From an uncultured Aquimarina sp. (GTDB lineage: Bacteria > Bacteroidota > Bacteroidia > Flavobacteriales > Flavobacteriaceae): a DNA stretch of 64,000 nt. Location of the stretch: contig CANMCO010000008.1 of NCBI GenBank assembly GCA_947496355.1, positions 186,001-250,000 on the forward strand. The letters run 5' to 3'. Made by a program: the position numbers and the translations under genes. This document shows, piece by piece, positions 33,197 to 41,545 of this stretch. The number at the start of each line of letters is the position of its first letter. The first letter of the stretch is position 1. Under the pieces are notes generated by a model, which was not told the origin of the DNA, did not search any database, and saw only the letters and a list, made by a program, of their open reading frames with translations.

Positions 33197-34585
33197 ATGA
33201 AAATTGCTACGCAGAATCTTCGTGAAATTCCAGATTTTATTAGTGTCCCAGATGATCAATTACAATGGCTGATAGACAAATCGCATCTTCAGAAATATAT
33301 GATTGGTGATTTTGCTTTTAAAAAAGGAGATTCTATAGATAGTTTATTTATAGTACTTAAAGGTAAGATTGAAATCAAGATCGAACAAAACGGCAATTAT
33401 AAATTCGTAGGTTTTATACATACCAATAATATTGGAGGACTGCTTCCTTTTTCCAGAGCAAGTTCTGCCTTGGGTTATGGTGAAGTTATAGAAGATACCG
33501 AAGTACTAATCCTAGAAAAACATTTCTTTAAAGAAATGATATCTGATCATTATGAACTTACAGAGAGTTTGGTACATAACATGACTTCTAGGGTAAGAGA
33601 GTTTACCAAAAACAATGTACAGTCAGAAAAAATGATGGCATTAGGAAAGTTATCTGCAGGTTTGGCTCACGAACTTAATAATCCGGCTTCAGCAATGTTA
33701 CGTAGCGCAAAAGCACTCAAAAAACATTTGAGCAATGTACCCGAGAAATTTAAAAGAATTACTTCAATTAAAATATCAGAAGATGTAGTAGATATTCTAA
33801 ATACGATTCTTTTTGAAAAAATTAATGATCGTCCAGAGAATAATATGAAGCTTACCGAGCGTAATGAAAAAGAGGATGAACTAGAAGAATGGTTAGAGGA
33901 TCATGGTGTTGATAATGCATTTGAGCTCACAGAAACCCTACTTGATTTTTGTATGGGTATTCCTGCTATGGAAGAAATCCATAGAGCGACAGGAGATCAT
34001 AATTTCCCCCATGCTATTGAATGGATAGAAAATGTATTGACTACAGAAAAAATGGTTGACGAAATTGAAGAAGCTTCTGATAGAATATCCAGCTTGGTGC
34101 AGTCTGTAAAAAGTTATACCCATATGGATCAAGCACCAGAAAAAGAGCCTATAGATATTCATACAGGTATAAAAAGTACCCTAACAATGCTTAATCATAA
34201 ATTGAAAAAGAAAAATATAAGTTTAGAAAAAGATTTTCAAGATGATCTTCCTAAGCCCAAAATATTTGTTAGTGAGATTAACCAGGTATGGACAAATCTT
34301 ATCGACAATGCTATTGATGCTATGGCACATTCAGGTACTTTATTGATCAGAACCTCTAAAGACAATAGTTTTATCAAAATTGATATTATAGATGATGGGG
34401 AAGGAATCTCTGAAGAGCATTTAACTAAAATCTTTGACCCTTTTTTTACTACCAAAAGTATAGGAAAAGGAACAGGAATGGGGTTAGAAGTAGTACAACG
34501 AATTATAAGCCAACATAACGGCGACATAAAAGTATCCTCTAAAAAAGGAGAAACCATATTTACAGTTTGTTTACCAATCAATTAA
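33197..34585 (+). CDS. Soluble histidine kinase with N-terminal cyclic-nucleotide-binding-like domain
   Basis: A 462-residue histidine kinase without membrane helices. Residues about 15-135 form a cNMP-binding-like barrel. The DHp region has KLSAGLAHELNNPASAML with the phospho-accepting His158, followed by a long insert. The HATPase domain shows NQVWTNLIDNAIDAM (N box), DIIDDGEGI (G1) and TKSIGKGTGMGLEVV (G2). The cNMP domain lacks an obvious phosphate-binding cassette (RxxTxA), so it may sense something other than cAMP. It is the first gene of a tight four-gene unit (spacings 10, 3 and -4 bp), and its probable partner is the response regulator fusion at 35436. Confidence 0.9.
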   Translation: MKIATQNLREIPDFISVPDDQLQWLIDKSHLQKYMIGDFAFKKGDSIDSLFIVLKGKIEIKIEQNGNYKFVGFIHTNNIGGLLPFSRASSALGYGEVIEDTEVLILEKHFFKEMISDHYELTESLVHNMTSRVREFTKNNVQSEKMMALGKLSAGLAHELNNPASAMLRSAKALKKHLSNVPEKFKRITSIKISEDVVDILNTILFEKINDRPENNMKLTERNEKEDELEEWLEDHGVDNAFELTETLLDFCMGIPAMEEIHRATGDHNFPHAIEWIENVLTTEKMVDEIEEASDRISSLVQSVKSYTHMDQAPEKEPIDIHTGIKSTLTMLNHKLKKKNISLEKDFQDDLPKPKIFVSEINQVWTNLIDNAIDAMAHSGTLLIRTSKDNSFIKIDIIDDGEGISEEHLTKIFDPFFTTKSIGKGTGMGLEVVQRIISQHNGDIKVSSKKGETIFTVCLPIN

Positions 34586-34595
34586 ATCTGAATTC

Positions 34596-35432
34596 ATGAA
34601 GGAAATCACAGATATAAAAGGAACATTTCAATTACATAATGGTGTTGAAATGCCTTATTTGGGACTAGGTGTTTATCTGGCTGATAATAATGAAGAAGTG
34701 GTCAATGCAATCCATTGGGCCCTTGACGAGGGATATCGACATATAGATACTGCCAGTATTTATAGAAACGAAGAAGGCGTAGGGCTGGCAATACAAAATA
34801 GCCATATCCCCAGAAAGGATATTTTTGTTGTTAGCAAAGTATGGAATGCCGATCAGGGATATGATACTACTATTAAGGCTTTTGAAGAAAGTCTTGATCG
34901 ATTACAGTTGGATTATCTGGATCTTTATCTGATTCATTGGCCTGTAAAAAACAAATATATTGATACCTGGAAAGCATTAGAGAAATTGTATCATGATAAA
35001 CGTATAAGAGCCATTGGGGTTAGTAATTTTATGCAACATCATCTTGAGGATCTAATGCAACATACCGAAATAGTCCCCATGGTTAATCAAATGGAGTTTC
35101 ACCCACATTTGGTACAACAAAATTTGATTGACTTTTGTGATGAACATCAGATTATTTATGAAGCGTGGTCTCCCATGATGCAAGGGAAAATTTTTGGTCT
35201 TTCTATATTGGATGATTTGGCGAGGAAATACAAAAAAACGGTTGCTCAAATTGTACTTCGATGGAACCTTCAGAAAGGTGTGATTACTATTCCTAAATCA
35301 GTTAAGAAAGAACGAATTAAATCCAATGCAGATCTGTTTGACTTTGAGTTAACAAAAGAAGATGTCGCTTATATAGATTCATTAGACAAAAATCAGCGAA
35401 CAGGTCCCGATCCTAATAATTTTAATTTTTAG
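34596..35432 (+). CDS. Aldo/keto reductase
   Basis: A 278-residue NADPH-dependent TIM-barrel reductase of the AKR5-like type. Motifs: YLGLGVYLADNNEEVVNAIHWALDEGYRHIDTASIYRNEEGVG (catalytic Asp and Tyr), VVSKVWNADQG (Lys), LDLYLIHWPVK (His), AIGVSNFMQHHLEDL and the NADPH-binding IPKSVKKERIKSNADLFDFEL. All four catalytic residues are present. It lies between the kinase and the response-regulator/flavoprotein genes with gaps of 10 and 3 bp. Acting as an output enzyme of the redox unit is inference. Confidence 0.92.
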   Translation: MKEITDIKGTFQLHNGVEMPYLGLGVYLADNNEEVVNAIHWALDEGYRHIDTASIYRNEEGVGLAIQNSHIPRKDIFVVSKVWNADQGYDTTIKAFEESLDRLQLDYLDLYLIHWPVKNKYIDTWKALEKLYHDKRIRAIGVSNFMQHHLEDLMQHTEIVPMVNQMEFHPHLVQQNLIDFCDEHQIIYEAWSPMMQGKIFGLSILDDLARKYKKTVAQIVLRWNLQKGVITIPKSVKKERIKSNADLFDFELTKEDVAYIDSLDKNQRTGPDPNNFNF

Positions 35433-35435
35433 ACT

Positions 35436-37100
35436 ATGAAGAAACCCATCATATTTGCGCTAGACGATGACCCACAAGTACTGCGTGCAGTAACAAGGGA
35501 TCTGAAATCAGAATACCGTGCAACATATAGAATTATGAGTACAGATTCGGCAAATGATGCTTTAGAAGCACTTGTTGATCTAAAAAAGAAAAATGAAACC
35601 ATAGCTTTATTTCTTGTTGATCAAAGAATGCCCGAAATGTTAGGTGTAGAATTTTTGGCAGAGGCAAAAAAACAGTTTCCTGATGCCAAAAAGGTACTAT
35701 TAACTGCATATTCTGATACTGAGGCGGCAATCAAAGCTATTAATGATGTACAATTAGATTATTATCTTACTAAACCTTGGAATCCACCAGAAGAAAAATT
35801 ATACCCTACGTTAAATGACCTGCTTGATGCCTGGCAACTTAACTATCAGCCCGAGTTTGATGGAATTAAAGTTTTAGGATATCAGTTTTCTCCAAAATCG
35901 CATGATATCAAAGACTTTTTATCTGCTAATTTATTTCCTTTTCAGTGGTTAGATGTTGAGACAAGTGAGAAAGCTAAAGAAATAATCGAACTATATAATC
36001 TTACGGTTACCGATATGCCGGTTGTATCATTACCAGATGGAAATTGTCATAAAAATCCAGATATAGTTGAAATTGCAACGGCTTTGGGCCTTAATGCACA
36101 TCCTAAAGATAATCTTTATGATGTAGTGATTATTGGCGCAGGACCATCTGGTCTTGCCGCGGCAGTATATGGTGGCTCAGAAGGGTTAAAAACATTACTT
36201 ATAGAAAAACATGCTCCAGGAGGACAAGCGGGAACAAGCTCAAGAATAGAAAACTACCTTGGATTTCCAAATGGATTAAGCGGACAAGAATTGACTCATC
36301 GTGCGATCACTCAAGCCAAACGATTCGGAATTGAGTTCTTATCACCTCAAGAAGTAACTTCCATTTCAGAAAAAGATGGATATAAAAGTATTACTCTGGG
36401 CAATGGCGAATGTATACGTACAAAAAGTGTGGTAATCACTACCGGTGTGAATTATAGAAAACTAGCGGCCGAAGGTATCGAGGATTACACTGGGGCAGGA
36501 ATTTATTATGGATCTTCTATGACTGAAGCACAAGCTTGCAGTGACAAAGAAGTATATATCGTTGGAGGAGGAAATTCTGCTGGGCAATCTGCAGTATATC
36601 TATCTAAATTTGCGAAAAATGTATATATCGCTGTTCGTAAAAAAGACCTTAGTAGCAGTATGTCTAGCTATCTTATCGATCAAATTGAAGCAATTGATAA
36701 TATTACGCTACTGGGATACACTAACATCACCAAAGCATCTGGTGAAAACGAACGACTTACAGAATTAGAACTTACGAATAGTAAAACTTCAGAAAGGAAA
36801 ACACTACCGGCTGACGCTTTATTTATTTTTATTGGCGCCAAACCCTATACAGAGTGGATCGCCCTGGATATTATAAAAAATGAAAGAGGATTTATAGAAA
36901 CGGGCAGAGATCTAACCCGTTATGAAAACTTTAAACGAGTTTGGAAAAAAGACCGGGAACCCTTTTTATTAGAAACCTGTAGTCCAGGCATATTTGCATC
37001 AGGAGATGTAAGAGCTGGCGCGATGAACAGAGTAGCTTCTGCCGTTGGCGAGGGTGCAATGGCTATAAAATTTGTACATGAATACTTAGCAGAGATATGA
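35436..37100 (+). CDS. Response regulator fused to a thioredoxin-fold segment and a TrxR-like flavoprotein lacking redox cysteines
   Basis: A 554-residue three-part protein. Residues 1-125 are a receiver domain with DDD at 10-12, phospho-accepting Asp62 (FLVDQRMP), Thr90 and Lys113. Residues about 143-222 look like a glutaredoxin/thioredoxin fold, but the place of the CxxC motif reads SPKS. Residues about 227-554 are thioredoxin-reductase-like, with FAD GAGPSGLAAA and NADPH GGGNSAGQSA motifs and the terminal SGDVRAGAMNRVASAVGEG. The usual CATC motif is replaced by GSSM. The protein can thus be phosphorylated and bind FAD and NADPH but cannot do standard disulphide exchange. It overlaps the zinc-finger gene by 4 bp. 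Confidence 0.9.
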   Translation: MKKPIIFALDDDPQVLRAVTRDLKSEYRATYRIMSTDSANDALEALVDLKKKNETIALFLVDQRMPEMLGVEFLAEAKKQFPDAKKVLLTAYSDTEAAIKAINDVQLDYYLTKPWNPPEEKLYPTLNDLLDAWQLNYQPEFDGIKVLGYQFSPKSHDIKDFLSANLFPFQWLDVETSEKAKEIIELYNLTVTDMPVVSLPDGNCHKNPDIVEIATALGLNAHPKDNLYDVVIIGAGPSGLAAAVYGGSEGLKTLLIEKHAPGGQAGTSSRIENYLGFPNGLSGQELTHRAITQAKRFGIEFLSPQEVTSISEKDGYKSITLGNGECIRTKSVVITTGVNYRKLAAEGIEDYTGAGIYYGSSMTEAQACSDKEVYIVGGGNSAGQSAVYLSKFAKNVYIAVRKKDLSSSMSSYLIDQIEAIDNITLLGYTNITKASGENERLTELELTNSKTSERKTLPADALFIFIGAKPYTEWIALDIIKNERGFIETGRDLTRYENFKRVWKKDREPFLLETCSPGIFASGDVRAGAMNRVASAVGEGAMAIKFVHEYLAEI

Positions 37101-37381
37101 AACTACGAACAAAAATTTGTGAACATCTGGAAAGTTTTGACGCTTCCAACATTAAAAAAAGTACTGCTTATGAATGTGCAGAGTGTATCAAAACTGGAGA
37201 TTCCTGGGTGCATTTAAGAACCTGTCAGGAATGTGGTGTCACACTTTGCTGTGATTCGTCACCCAATAAACATGCAAGTCATCATTATGTAACGCATAAT
37301 GAGCATTCTGTTGTGATTTCAGCAGAACCCGGAGAAAAATGGGCATGGTGTTATGAGCACAAATCATTTGTAGAATATTGA
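37097..37381 (+). CDS. UBP-type zinc finger protein
   Basis: A 94-residue protein that is essentially one ZnF-UBP domain. CEHL, CAEC, CQECG, CC, and the His-rich HASHHYVTHNEHSVV stretch match the Cys/His pattern of this domain, which in eukaryotes binds the free C-terminus of ubiquitin. The ending WAWCYEHKSFVEY is characteristic of bacterial stand-alone versions. It overlaps the TrxR-like fusion gene by 4 bp (ATGA), so translation is coupled. Its partner in bacteria is unknown; recognition of a protein C-terminus in the redox unit is speculation. Confidence 0.87.
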   Translation: MKLRTKICEHLESFDASNIKKSTAYECAECIKTGDSWVHLRTCQECGVTLCCDSSPNKHASHHYVTHNEHSVVISAEPGEKWAWCYEHKSFVEY

Positions 37382-37437
37382 AAAGAAAATCACTTTTATT
37401 CAACTAAATATCGCTCGTATAAAAATTAAAGATTAAA

Positions 37438-37857
37438 ATGGATTTCATCAAAAACCCTAAGGTCACAGAGATATTTAATTCGTACCCAACAATCATCAAG
37501 GAAAAATTGAAATTTCTTCGTCAGCTTATTTTGGAAACCGCATCAGAAACAGAAGGGGTAATCAAATTGGAAGAAACACTAAAATGGGGGGAACCAAGCT
37601 ATGTTGCAAAACATGGTAGCACCATAAGAATGAATCAGAAGAAATCTGTTCCAGACCAATATGCCATGTATTTCACTTGTACAACCGGGTTGGTTAGCAC
37701 TTTTAATGTGATTTATAGAGATACATTCTCGTTTGAAGGAAATAGAGCTATTGTATTTAATGTTTCTGACGAAGTCCCTGAAACTGAACTGAAGCATTGT
37801 ATTTCAACCGCATTAAGATATAAGAAAGTCAAACATTTACCTTTACTAGGTATGTAA
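37438..37857 (+). CDS. DUF1801 family protein
   Basis: A 139-residue cytosolic DUF1801 protein. The conserved parts are FNSYPTIIKEKLKFLRQLILETA, KLEETLKWGEPSYVAKHGSTIRM and a C-terminal LRYKKVKHLPLLGM. The ETLKWGEPSY motif is the signature of this family. The activity is unknown. It begins 56 bp after the zinc-finger gene and could be read from the same promoter, although there is no overlap. It is distinct from the DUF1801 protein at 2307-2669. Confidence 0.82.
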   Translation: MDFIKNPKVTEIFNSYPTIIKEKLKFLRQLILETASETEGVIKLEETLKWGEPSYVAKHGSTIRMNQKKSVPDQYAMYFTCTTGLVSTFNVIYRDTFSFEGNRAIVFNVSDEVPETELKHCISTALRYKKVKHLPLLGM

Positions 37858-37882
37858 ATCCAATCGTAAAAAAAATGAACAA

Positions 37883-38344
37883 ATGAGAAAAATCTTCTTT
37901 TTAATAGTTTTAGTATTTATATCTCTAGGTAGTATTGCTCAGGATAAAAGCAACTGGAAGCTTATTTATCATAATGATAAAGATGGAAAAACTATAGAAG
38001 GAAAAATCGAAAATTTAGTTGAAGCCGTAAGAATAGGTGAGAAAATACGTGTTTACTGGTCTTCTCAAAGAAAAAGTGATCCTACTAAAAAAGTTGAGCA
38101 CTTTAGTGATGCAAAATTCCTAACGATCTTAAGTGACACAATTGTATTTGCGCAAATCGACCCCATCATTGGGCAAACCCCTAATTTTGATTCGCAAACA
38201 ATAAAACTCAAAGAAAACCTGGAGTGGTCATTGATTGCCGGAAGTAATGGAAAATCTGATACGATGATGAGAAATATGATTACAGGAGAAATAGTTGGGC
38301 ATGGTAAGGCGAAATTTGAAATTAAATGGTATATCAAACGGTAA
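37883..38344 (+). CDS. Hypothetical exported protein
   Basis: A 153-residue protein with a signal peptide (MRKIFFLIVLVFISLGSIAQ, cleavage after residue 20). The mature part is predicted to be beta-rich (WKLIYHNDKDGK, KIRVYWSS, KFEIKWYIK). I do not recognise a family. It starts 25 bp after the DUF1801 gene and is 9 bp upstream of the DUF4304 gene, so a shared transcript is likely. The function is unknown. Confidence 0.7.
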   Translation: MRKIFFLIVLVFISLGSIAQDKSNWKLIYHNDKDGKTIEGKIENLVEAVRIGEKIRVYWSSQRKSDPTKKVEHFSDAKFLTILSDTIVFAQIDPIIGQTPNFDSQTIKLKENLEWSLIAGSNGKSDTMMRNMITGEIVGHGKAKFEIKWYIKR

Positions 38345-38353
38345 TCGCACAAC

Positions 38354-38776
38354 ATGAGTACTCAAAGAAACAGAATGATTCATTCTTTGAATGAAATTTT
38401 TATTCCAAAATTACGGGATATAAATTTCAAAGGTAGCTTTCCTCATTACAGAAGAACTATTGATGAAAAAACAAATTTACTAACTTTTCAATTTGACAAA
38501 CACGGTGGAGGGTTTATTATTGAATTGGCAAATTGGAGAGGTACAGAATTTAAAACACATTGGGGGGAAGTTATTCCTATGAACAAATTGACAGCTCATG
38601 ATTTGAATGATCGACAAAGAATTTATCCGAATACATTAGTTGAGGAAAATGGAAATAAAAGTTGGTTTAGATATGACCAAAGAACTTTACTCATCTTCGG
38701 AAATAAATATAATAGACTATTCATAAAAGTTCTGAAACGCCTACCTATTATGGAGGAATATTGGAATGAAATTTAA
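38354..38776 (+). CDS. DUF4304 family protein
   Basis: A 140-residue cytosolic protein with the DUF4304 pattern: an N-terminal FIPKLRDINFKGSFPHYRR, then LLTFQFDKHGGGFIIELANWRG and a later W-F-rich strand (GNKSWFRYDQRTLL). Members occur singly in many bacteria, sometimes near toxin immunity genes, but no toxin is seen here. Its 3' end overlaps by 11 bp the long form of the next reading frame, whose real start is more likely at 38799. Confidence 0.75.
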   Translation: MSTQRNRMIHSLNEIFIPKLRDINFKGSFPHYRRTIDEKTNLLTFQFDKHGGGFIIELANWRGTEFKTHWGEVIPMNKLTAHDLNDRQRIYPNTLVEENGNKSWFRYDQRTLLIFGNKYNRLFIKVLKRLPIMEEYWNEI

Positions 38777-38798
38777 TTTTACAGACAGAAACAATCAA

Positions 38799-39899
38799 AT
38801 GAAAAACAAGCATATTTTTTTACCACTATTCGTTTTTATAATGTTAGTGTATTCCTGTAAAGAACAAGGTGGTGAATACGCATGCAAACCCTGTGACCAA
38901 TCTTGTGATGCATTCTCTTATACTGAACCAGGTGTTTGTCCGCATTGTAATATGAGACTCATCAAAAAAAGTGAACTCAAGATTAAAGAAAAGCTAATTG
39001 TAAACAATATCAATATCCATGAAGGTTCTGGTGAATTTCTGGTAGAAGGTGGGGTCGCAAAGAAGGAAAAAACAATAAAAGTCTACTATCATAAACCTAA
39101 AAACTATCAGCCAGAATCCAAAATTTTAATTGTAGTCCCCGGAGCAGGAAGAAATGGTGATAGCTATCGCGATGCATGGATTGAAGAATCAGAGAAATAT
39201 GGAGTATTGATTCTATCCTTAATGTATCCAGAAAAGGAATATGATTTTGGCGAGTATCATCTATGTGGAATTATGTATGATTTAGATGTGAAAAATAGTG
39301 TTACATATTTAGAGAACACGAATATCGCGAATATGGATGAAAGTAAATTTACTTTCAAGATCAATGAAAACTCTAATGAATGGATTTTTAATGATTTTGA
39401 TCGAGTTTTTGATCTTACCGTTCAGAAATTAAAATCTACGCAAACAACCTATGATATTTTTGGACACTCTGCAGGAGGGCAGATTCTGCATCGTATGGCA
39501 ATCTTTCAAAAAGAGTCTAAAGCAAATCATATTATAGCAGGAAACTCTGGTTTTTATACACTACCTAGTAATGATTTTACACTTCCGTTTGGAGTTAAGA
39601 ATGCTCCATTTCATGTAGAGCATCTTCCTGCTATATTCAAGAAGAAACTGGTTGTATTAATTGGTGAACTTGATAACGCCACTGAAAAAGGAGGAACGTT
39701 ATTGCGTTCTGTTTCTGTGGATAAACAAGGGTTACATAGATTAGAAAGAGGTACTTTCTTTTTTGATTATTCAAAAACAAAAGCACAGGAAATGGGGCTT
39801 GATTTTAAATGGAAGCTAAAAATAGTACCAAATACAGGCCATAATCATAGAAAAATGGGAGATGCGGCCGCTCAATATTTGTACGAAGGTATCGAGTAG
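38799..39899 (+). CDS. Lipoprotein: heavy-metal-binding (HMBD-like) segment fused to an alpha/beta hydrolase
   Basis: A 366-residue lipoprotein (signal helix, lipobox VYSCK, Cys19). Residues about 24-55 hold CKPCDQSCD and PGVCPHCNMRL, the short Cys-rich motif seen in heavy-metal-binding domains next to copper-exporting proteins. Residues about 75-366 form an alpha/beta-hydrolase with the oxyanion-hole VVPGAGRNGDSYR, nucleophile FGHSAGGQI and a probable catalytic His in NTGHNHRKMG. The fusion of the two is unusual. I start it at the ATG at 38799 because the longer start at 38766 places 11 residues before the signal helix. Confidence 0.8.
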   Translation: MKNKHIFLPLFVFIMLVYSCKEQGGEYACKPCDQSCDAFSYTEPGVCPHCNMRLIKKSELKIKEKLIVNNINIHEGSGEFLVEGGVAKKEKTIKVYYHKPKNYQPESKILIVVPGAGRNGDSYRDAWIEESEKYGVLILSLMYPEKEYDFGEYHLCGIMYDLDVKNSVTYLENTNIANMDESKFTFKINENSNEWIFNDFDRVFDLTVQKLKSTQTTYDIFGHSAGGQILHRMAIFQKESKANHIIAGNSGFYTLPSNDFTLPFGVKNAPFHVEHLPAIFKKKLVVLIGELDNATEKGGTLLRSVSVDKQGLHRLERGTFFFDYSKTKAQEMGLDFKWKLKIVPNTGHNHRKMGDAAAQYLYEGIE

Positions 39900-39999
39900 C
39901 AACTTCAATTATTAAATTGAAAAGAACAATAACATACTACACACCACGTATTTCACAGATAAACAGATCTCTAAACTGATTTCTTCTTAAAAAATTTGC

Positions 40000-40015
40000 G
40001 CAAGTGAACTCTTGC
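40000..40015. promoter_or_regulatory. Operator-like palindrome 1 of the ArsR-type regulator
   Basis: GCAAG-N6-CTTGC with perfect 5-bp arms, 38 bp before the regulator start. A second copy lies at 40026-40041, 26 bp away centre to centre. Confidence 0.7.
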
Positions 40016-40025
40016 ATCTATATTC

Positions 40026-40041
40026 GCAAGTAAATACTTGC
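40026..40041. promoter_or_regulatory. Operator-like palindrome 2 of the ArsR-type regulator
   Basis: GCAAG-N6-CTTGC with perfect 5-bp arms, ending 11 bp before the ATG, in the promoter position. Autorepression is inferred. Confidence 0.7.
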
Positions 40042-40052
40042 ATAAATTAAAC

Positions 40053-40418
40053 ATGGATACAAGAAGAGATGTTTTTCAAGCGATTGCAGATCCAACAAGA
40101 CGAGAAATTATTGGTTTATTGGCCAATCAAAGCATGAATCTTAATACGATATCAAAGAACTTTAATATGACTAGGCAGGCAGTCTCGCTACACATCAAAA
40201 TACTTCAGGAATGTAATCTTATTGCTATTCGAAAAGAAGGTAGACAAAGAATTTGTGAAGCCAAGTTTGAAAAACTAAATGAAGTGCACGAATGGACAAA
40301 CCAGTTTAGCATCTTCTGGACTCAGAAATTACACGCTCTTAAACAGGTGGTAGAAGTTGAGCCAAAAACTAAAACCACAAAAAATGATATAACAACCTCA
40401 TCAAAAAAGAAAAAATGA
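40053..40418 (+). CDS. ArsR/SmtB-family transcriptional regulator
   Basis: A 121-residue winged-helix repressor with VFQAIADPTRREIIGLLANQSMNLNTISKNFNMTRQAVSLHIKILQECNLIAIRKEGRQR (residues 6-65), the classic ArsR fold without the usual metal-binding Cys in alpha-3. The tail is Lys/Thr-rich. Two identical GCAAG-N6-CTTGC palindromes lie in its promoter. It overlaps the SRPBCC gene by 4 bp (ATGA at 40415). ArsR plus AHSA1-type SRPBCC pairs are common in bacteria and often control a hydrophobic-ligand binding protein. I start it at 40053, since the in-frame 40038 start adds 5 residues that overlap the operator. Confidence 0.9.
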   Translation: MDTRRDVFQAIADPTRREIIGLLANQSMNLNTISKNFNMTRQAVSLHIKILQECNLIAIRKEGRQRICEAKFEKLNEVHEWTNQFSIFWTQKLHALKQVVEVEPKTKTTKNDITTSSKKKK

Positions 40419-40840
40419 AAAAAGTAGTCGTTGAAGAAATTTATGAAGCTTCTGTAGAATCCGTTTGGAAAGCATTGACCGATAAAGACGAAATGAAAAA
40501 ATGGTATTTCGACTTATCAGAGTTCAAACCCGAAGTAGGGTTCAAATTTCAGTTTGAAGGACAAGGTGTAAAAGGAACTCCATACACGCACTTATGTGAA
40601 GTTACCGAAGTAATTCTTCATAAAAGACTACAATACAGTTGGACCTATGAGAATCTTGAAGGGTATTCCTTAGTAACCTTTGATTTACAAGAAGAAAATA
40701 ACAAAACCAGGGTTACATTGACACACACGGGACTGGAAACCTTCCCACAAGACAACCCAGACTTTGATGCTAAAAACTTTGAAGGAGGATGGACACAACT
40801 ACTTACTCAATTATTAAAGGATTATCTGGCAAAGCAGTAA
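40415..40840 (+). CDS. SRPBCC (AHSA1-like) domain protein
   Basis: A 141-residue START/Bet-v-1-like domain of the AHSA1 group. The pattern VEEIYEASVESVWKALTDKDEMKKWYFDLSEFKPEVGFKFQFEG, then LQYSWTYENLEGYSLVTFDLQEENNKTRVTLTHTGLE and a C-terminal GGWTQLLTQLLKDYL, is typical. These proteins bind hydrophobic ligands or act as co-chaperones. Its start overlaps the ArsR stop, so both are produced together. The ligand is unknown. Confidence 0.88.
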   Translation: MKKVVVEEIYEASVESVWKALTDKDEMKKWYFDLSEFKPEVGFKFQFEGQGVKGTPYTHLCEVTEVILHKRLQYSWTYENLEGYSLVTFDLQEENNKTRVTLTHTGLETFPQDNPDFDAKNFEGGWTQLLTQLLKDYLAKQ

Positions 40841-40880
40841 AACGATAATTCATCAATCAAAAAAAACAACAATCTAGCAT

Positions 40881-41078
40881 ATGACAAGAGAGCAACACTT
40901 AGCATTTTGTAAAAAATGCACGAATCGTGAGATGGACCTTAAACAAGGCCTGGTGTGTGCGCTTACAAAAGAAAAAGCAAATTTTATAAACGATTGTCGG
41001 GATTTTACACTAGACCCCGATTATCAAGAACGTTTTGATGACGCACAACCTCTGGAAAACCATGTCATGGCTTGGTAG
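40881..41078 (+). CDS. Small Cys-containing protein conserved in Bacteroidota
   Basis: A 65-residue protein with four cysteines (CKKC near the N-terminus, GLVC and NDCRDF), probably a small metal- or disulphide-binding module. The sequence FCKKCTNREMDLKQGLVC resembles a short uncharacterised family seen beside small membrane proteins in Flavobacteriaceae. It overlaps the next gene by 7 bp, so the two are translationally coupled. The function is unknown. Confidence 0.7.
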   Translation: MTREQHLAFCKKCTNREMDLKQGLVCALTKEKANFINDCRDFTLDPDYQERFDDAQPLENHVMAW

Positions 41079-41545
41079 ATGACAAAGTATTAGACAAACT
41101 AAGACTAGAGCAAAACTATCCCATGGCATTAATTTGTGGGATCACCGTAGGAATTCTGGGAGCAGTACTATGGGGAGCGATTACTTTGGCCACAAATTAT
41201 CAGATCGGTTATATGGCTATTGCCATAGGAGCGGGAGTGGGATTTACCATTCGGTTTGCAGGTAAGGGTGTAGATCCTATCTTTGGAATCTCTGGTGCCA
41301 TTATAGCGGTACTAAGTTGCTTACTTGGTAATTTCTTTAGTATTATTGGTTTTTTGGCTAATCAGGAAAATCTAGGATATATAGATACCTTATTGATGTT
41401 TGATTACTCATTTTTATTGCAATTAATGGAAGAAACCTTTAGCCCTATCGATCTTTTATTTTACGGATTAGCAGGAGCGCAAGGCTACAAATTTGCATTC
41501 AGAGCGCTTACCGAAAAAGATGTTGCTGTATTAAAAGAAGAATAG
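41072..41545 (+). CDS. Hypothetical membrane protein (TTG start)
   Basis: A 157-residue protein with three hydrophobic helices in residues about 18-110 (LICGITVGILGAVLWGAITL, GYMAIAIGAGVGFTI, ISGAIIAVLSCLLGNFFSIIGFLA) and an amphipathic C-terminal part. The best start is the TTG at 41072, which overlaps the end of the preceding gene; the next in-frame ATG is at 41123 and would cut into the first membrane helix. I do not recognise the family with confidence. It is co-directional with the small Cys protein and with the 41546 gene, which starts immediately after its stop. Confidence 0.7.
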   Translation: MVDDKVLDKLRLEQNYPMALICGITVGILGAVLWGAITLATNYQIGYMAIAIGAGVGFTIRFAGKGVDPIFGISGAIIAVLSCLLGNFFSIIGFLANQENLGYIDTLLMFDYSFLLQLMEETFSPIDLLFYGLAGAQGYKFAFRALTEKDVAVLKEE

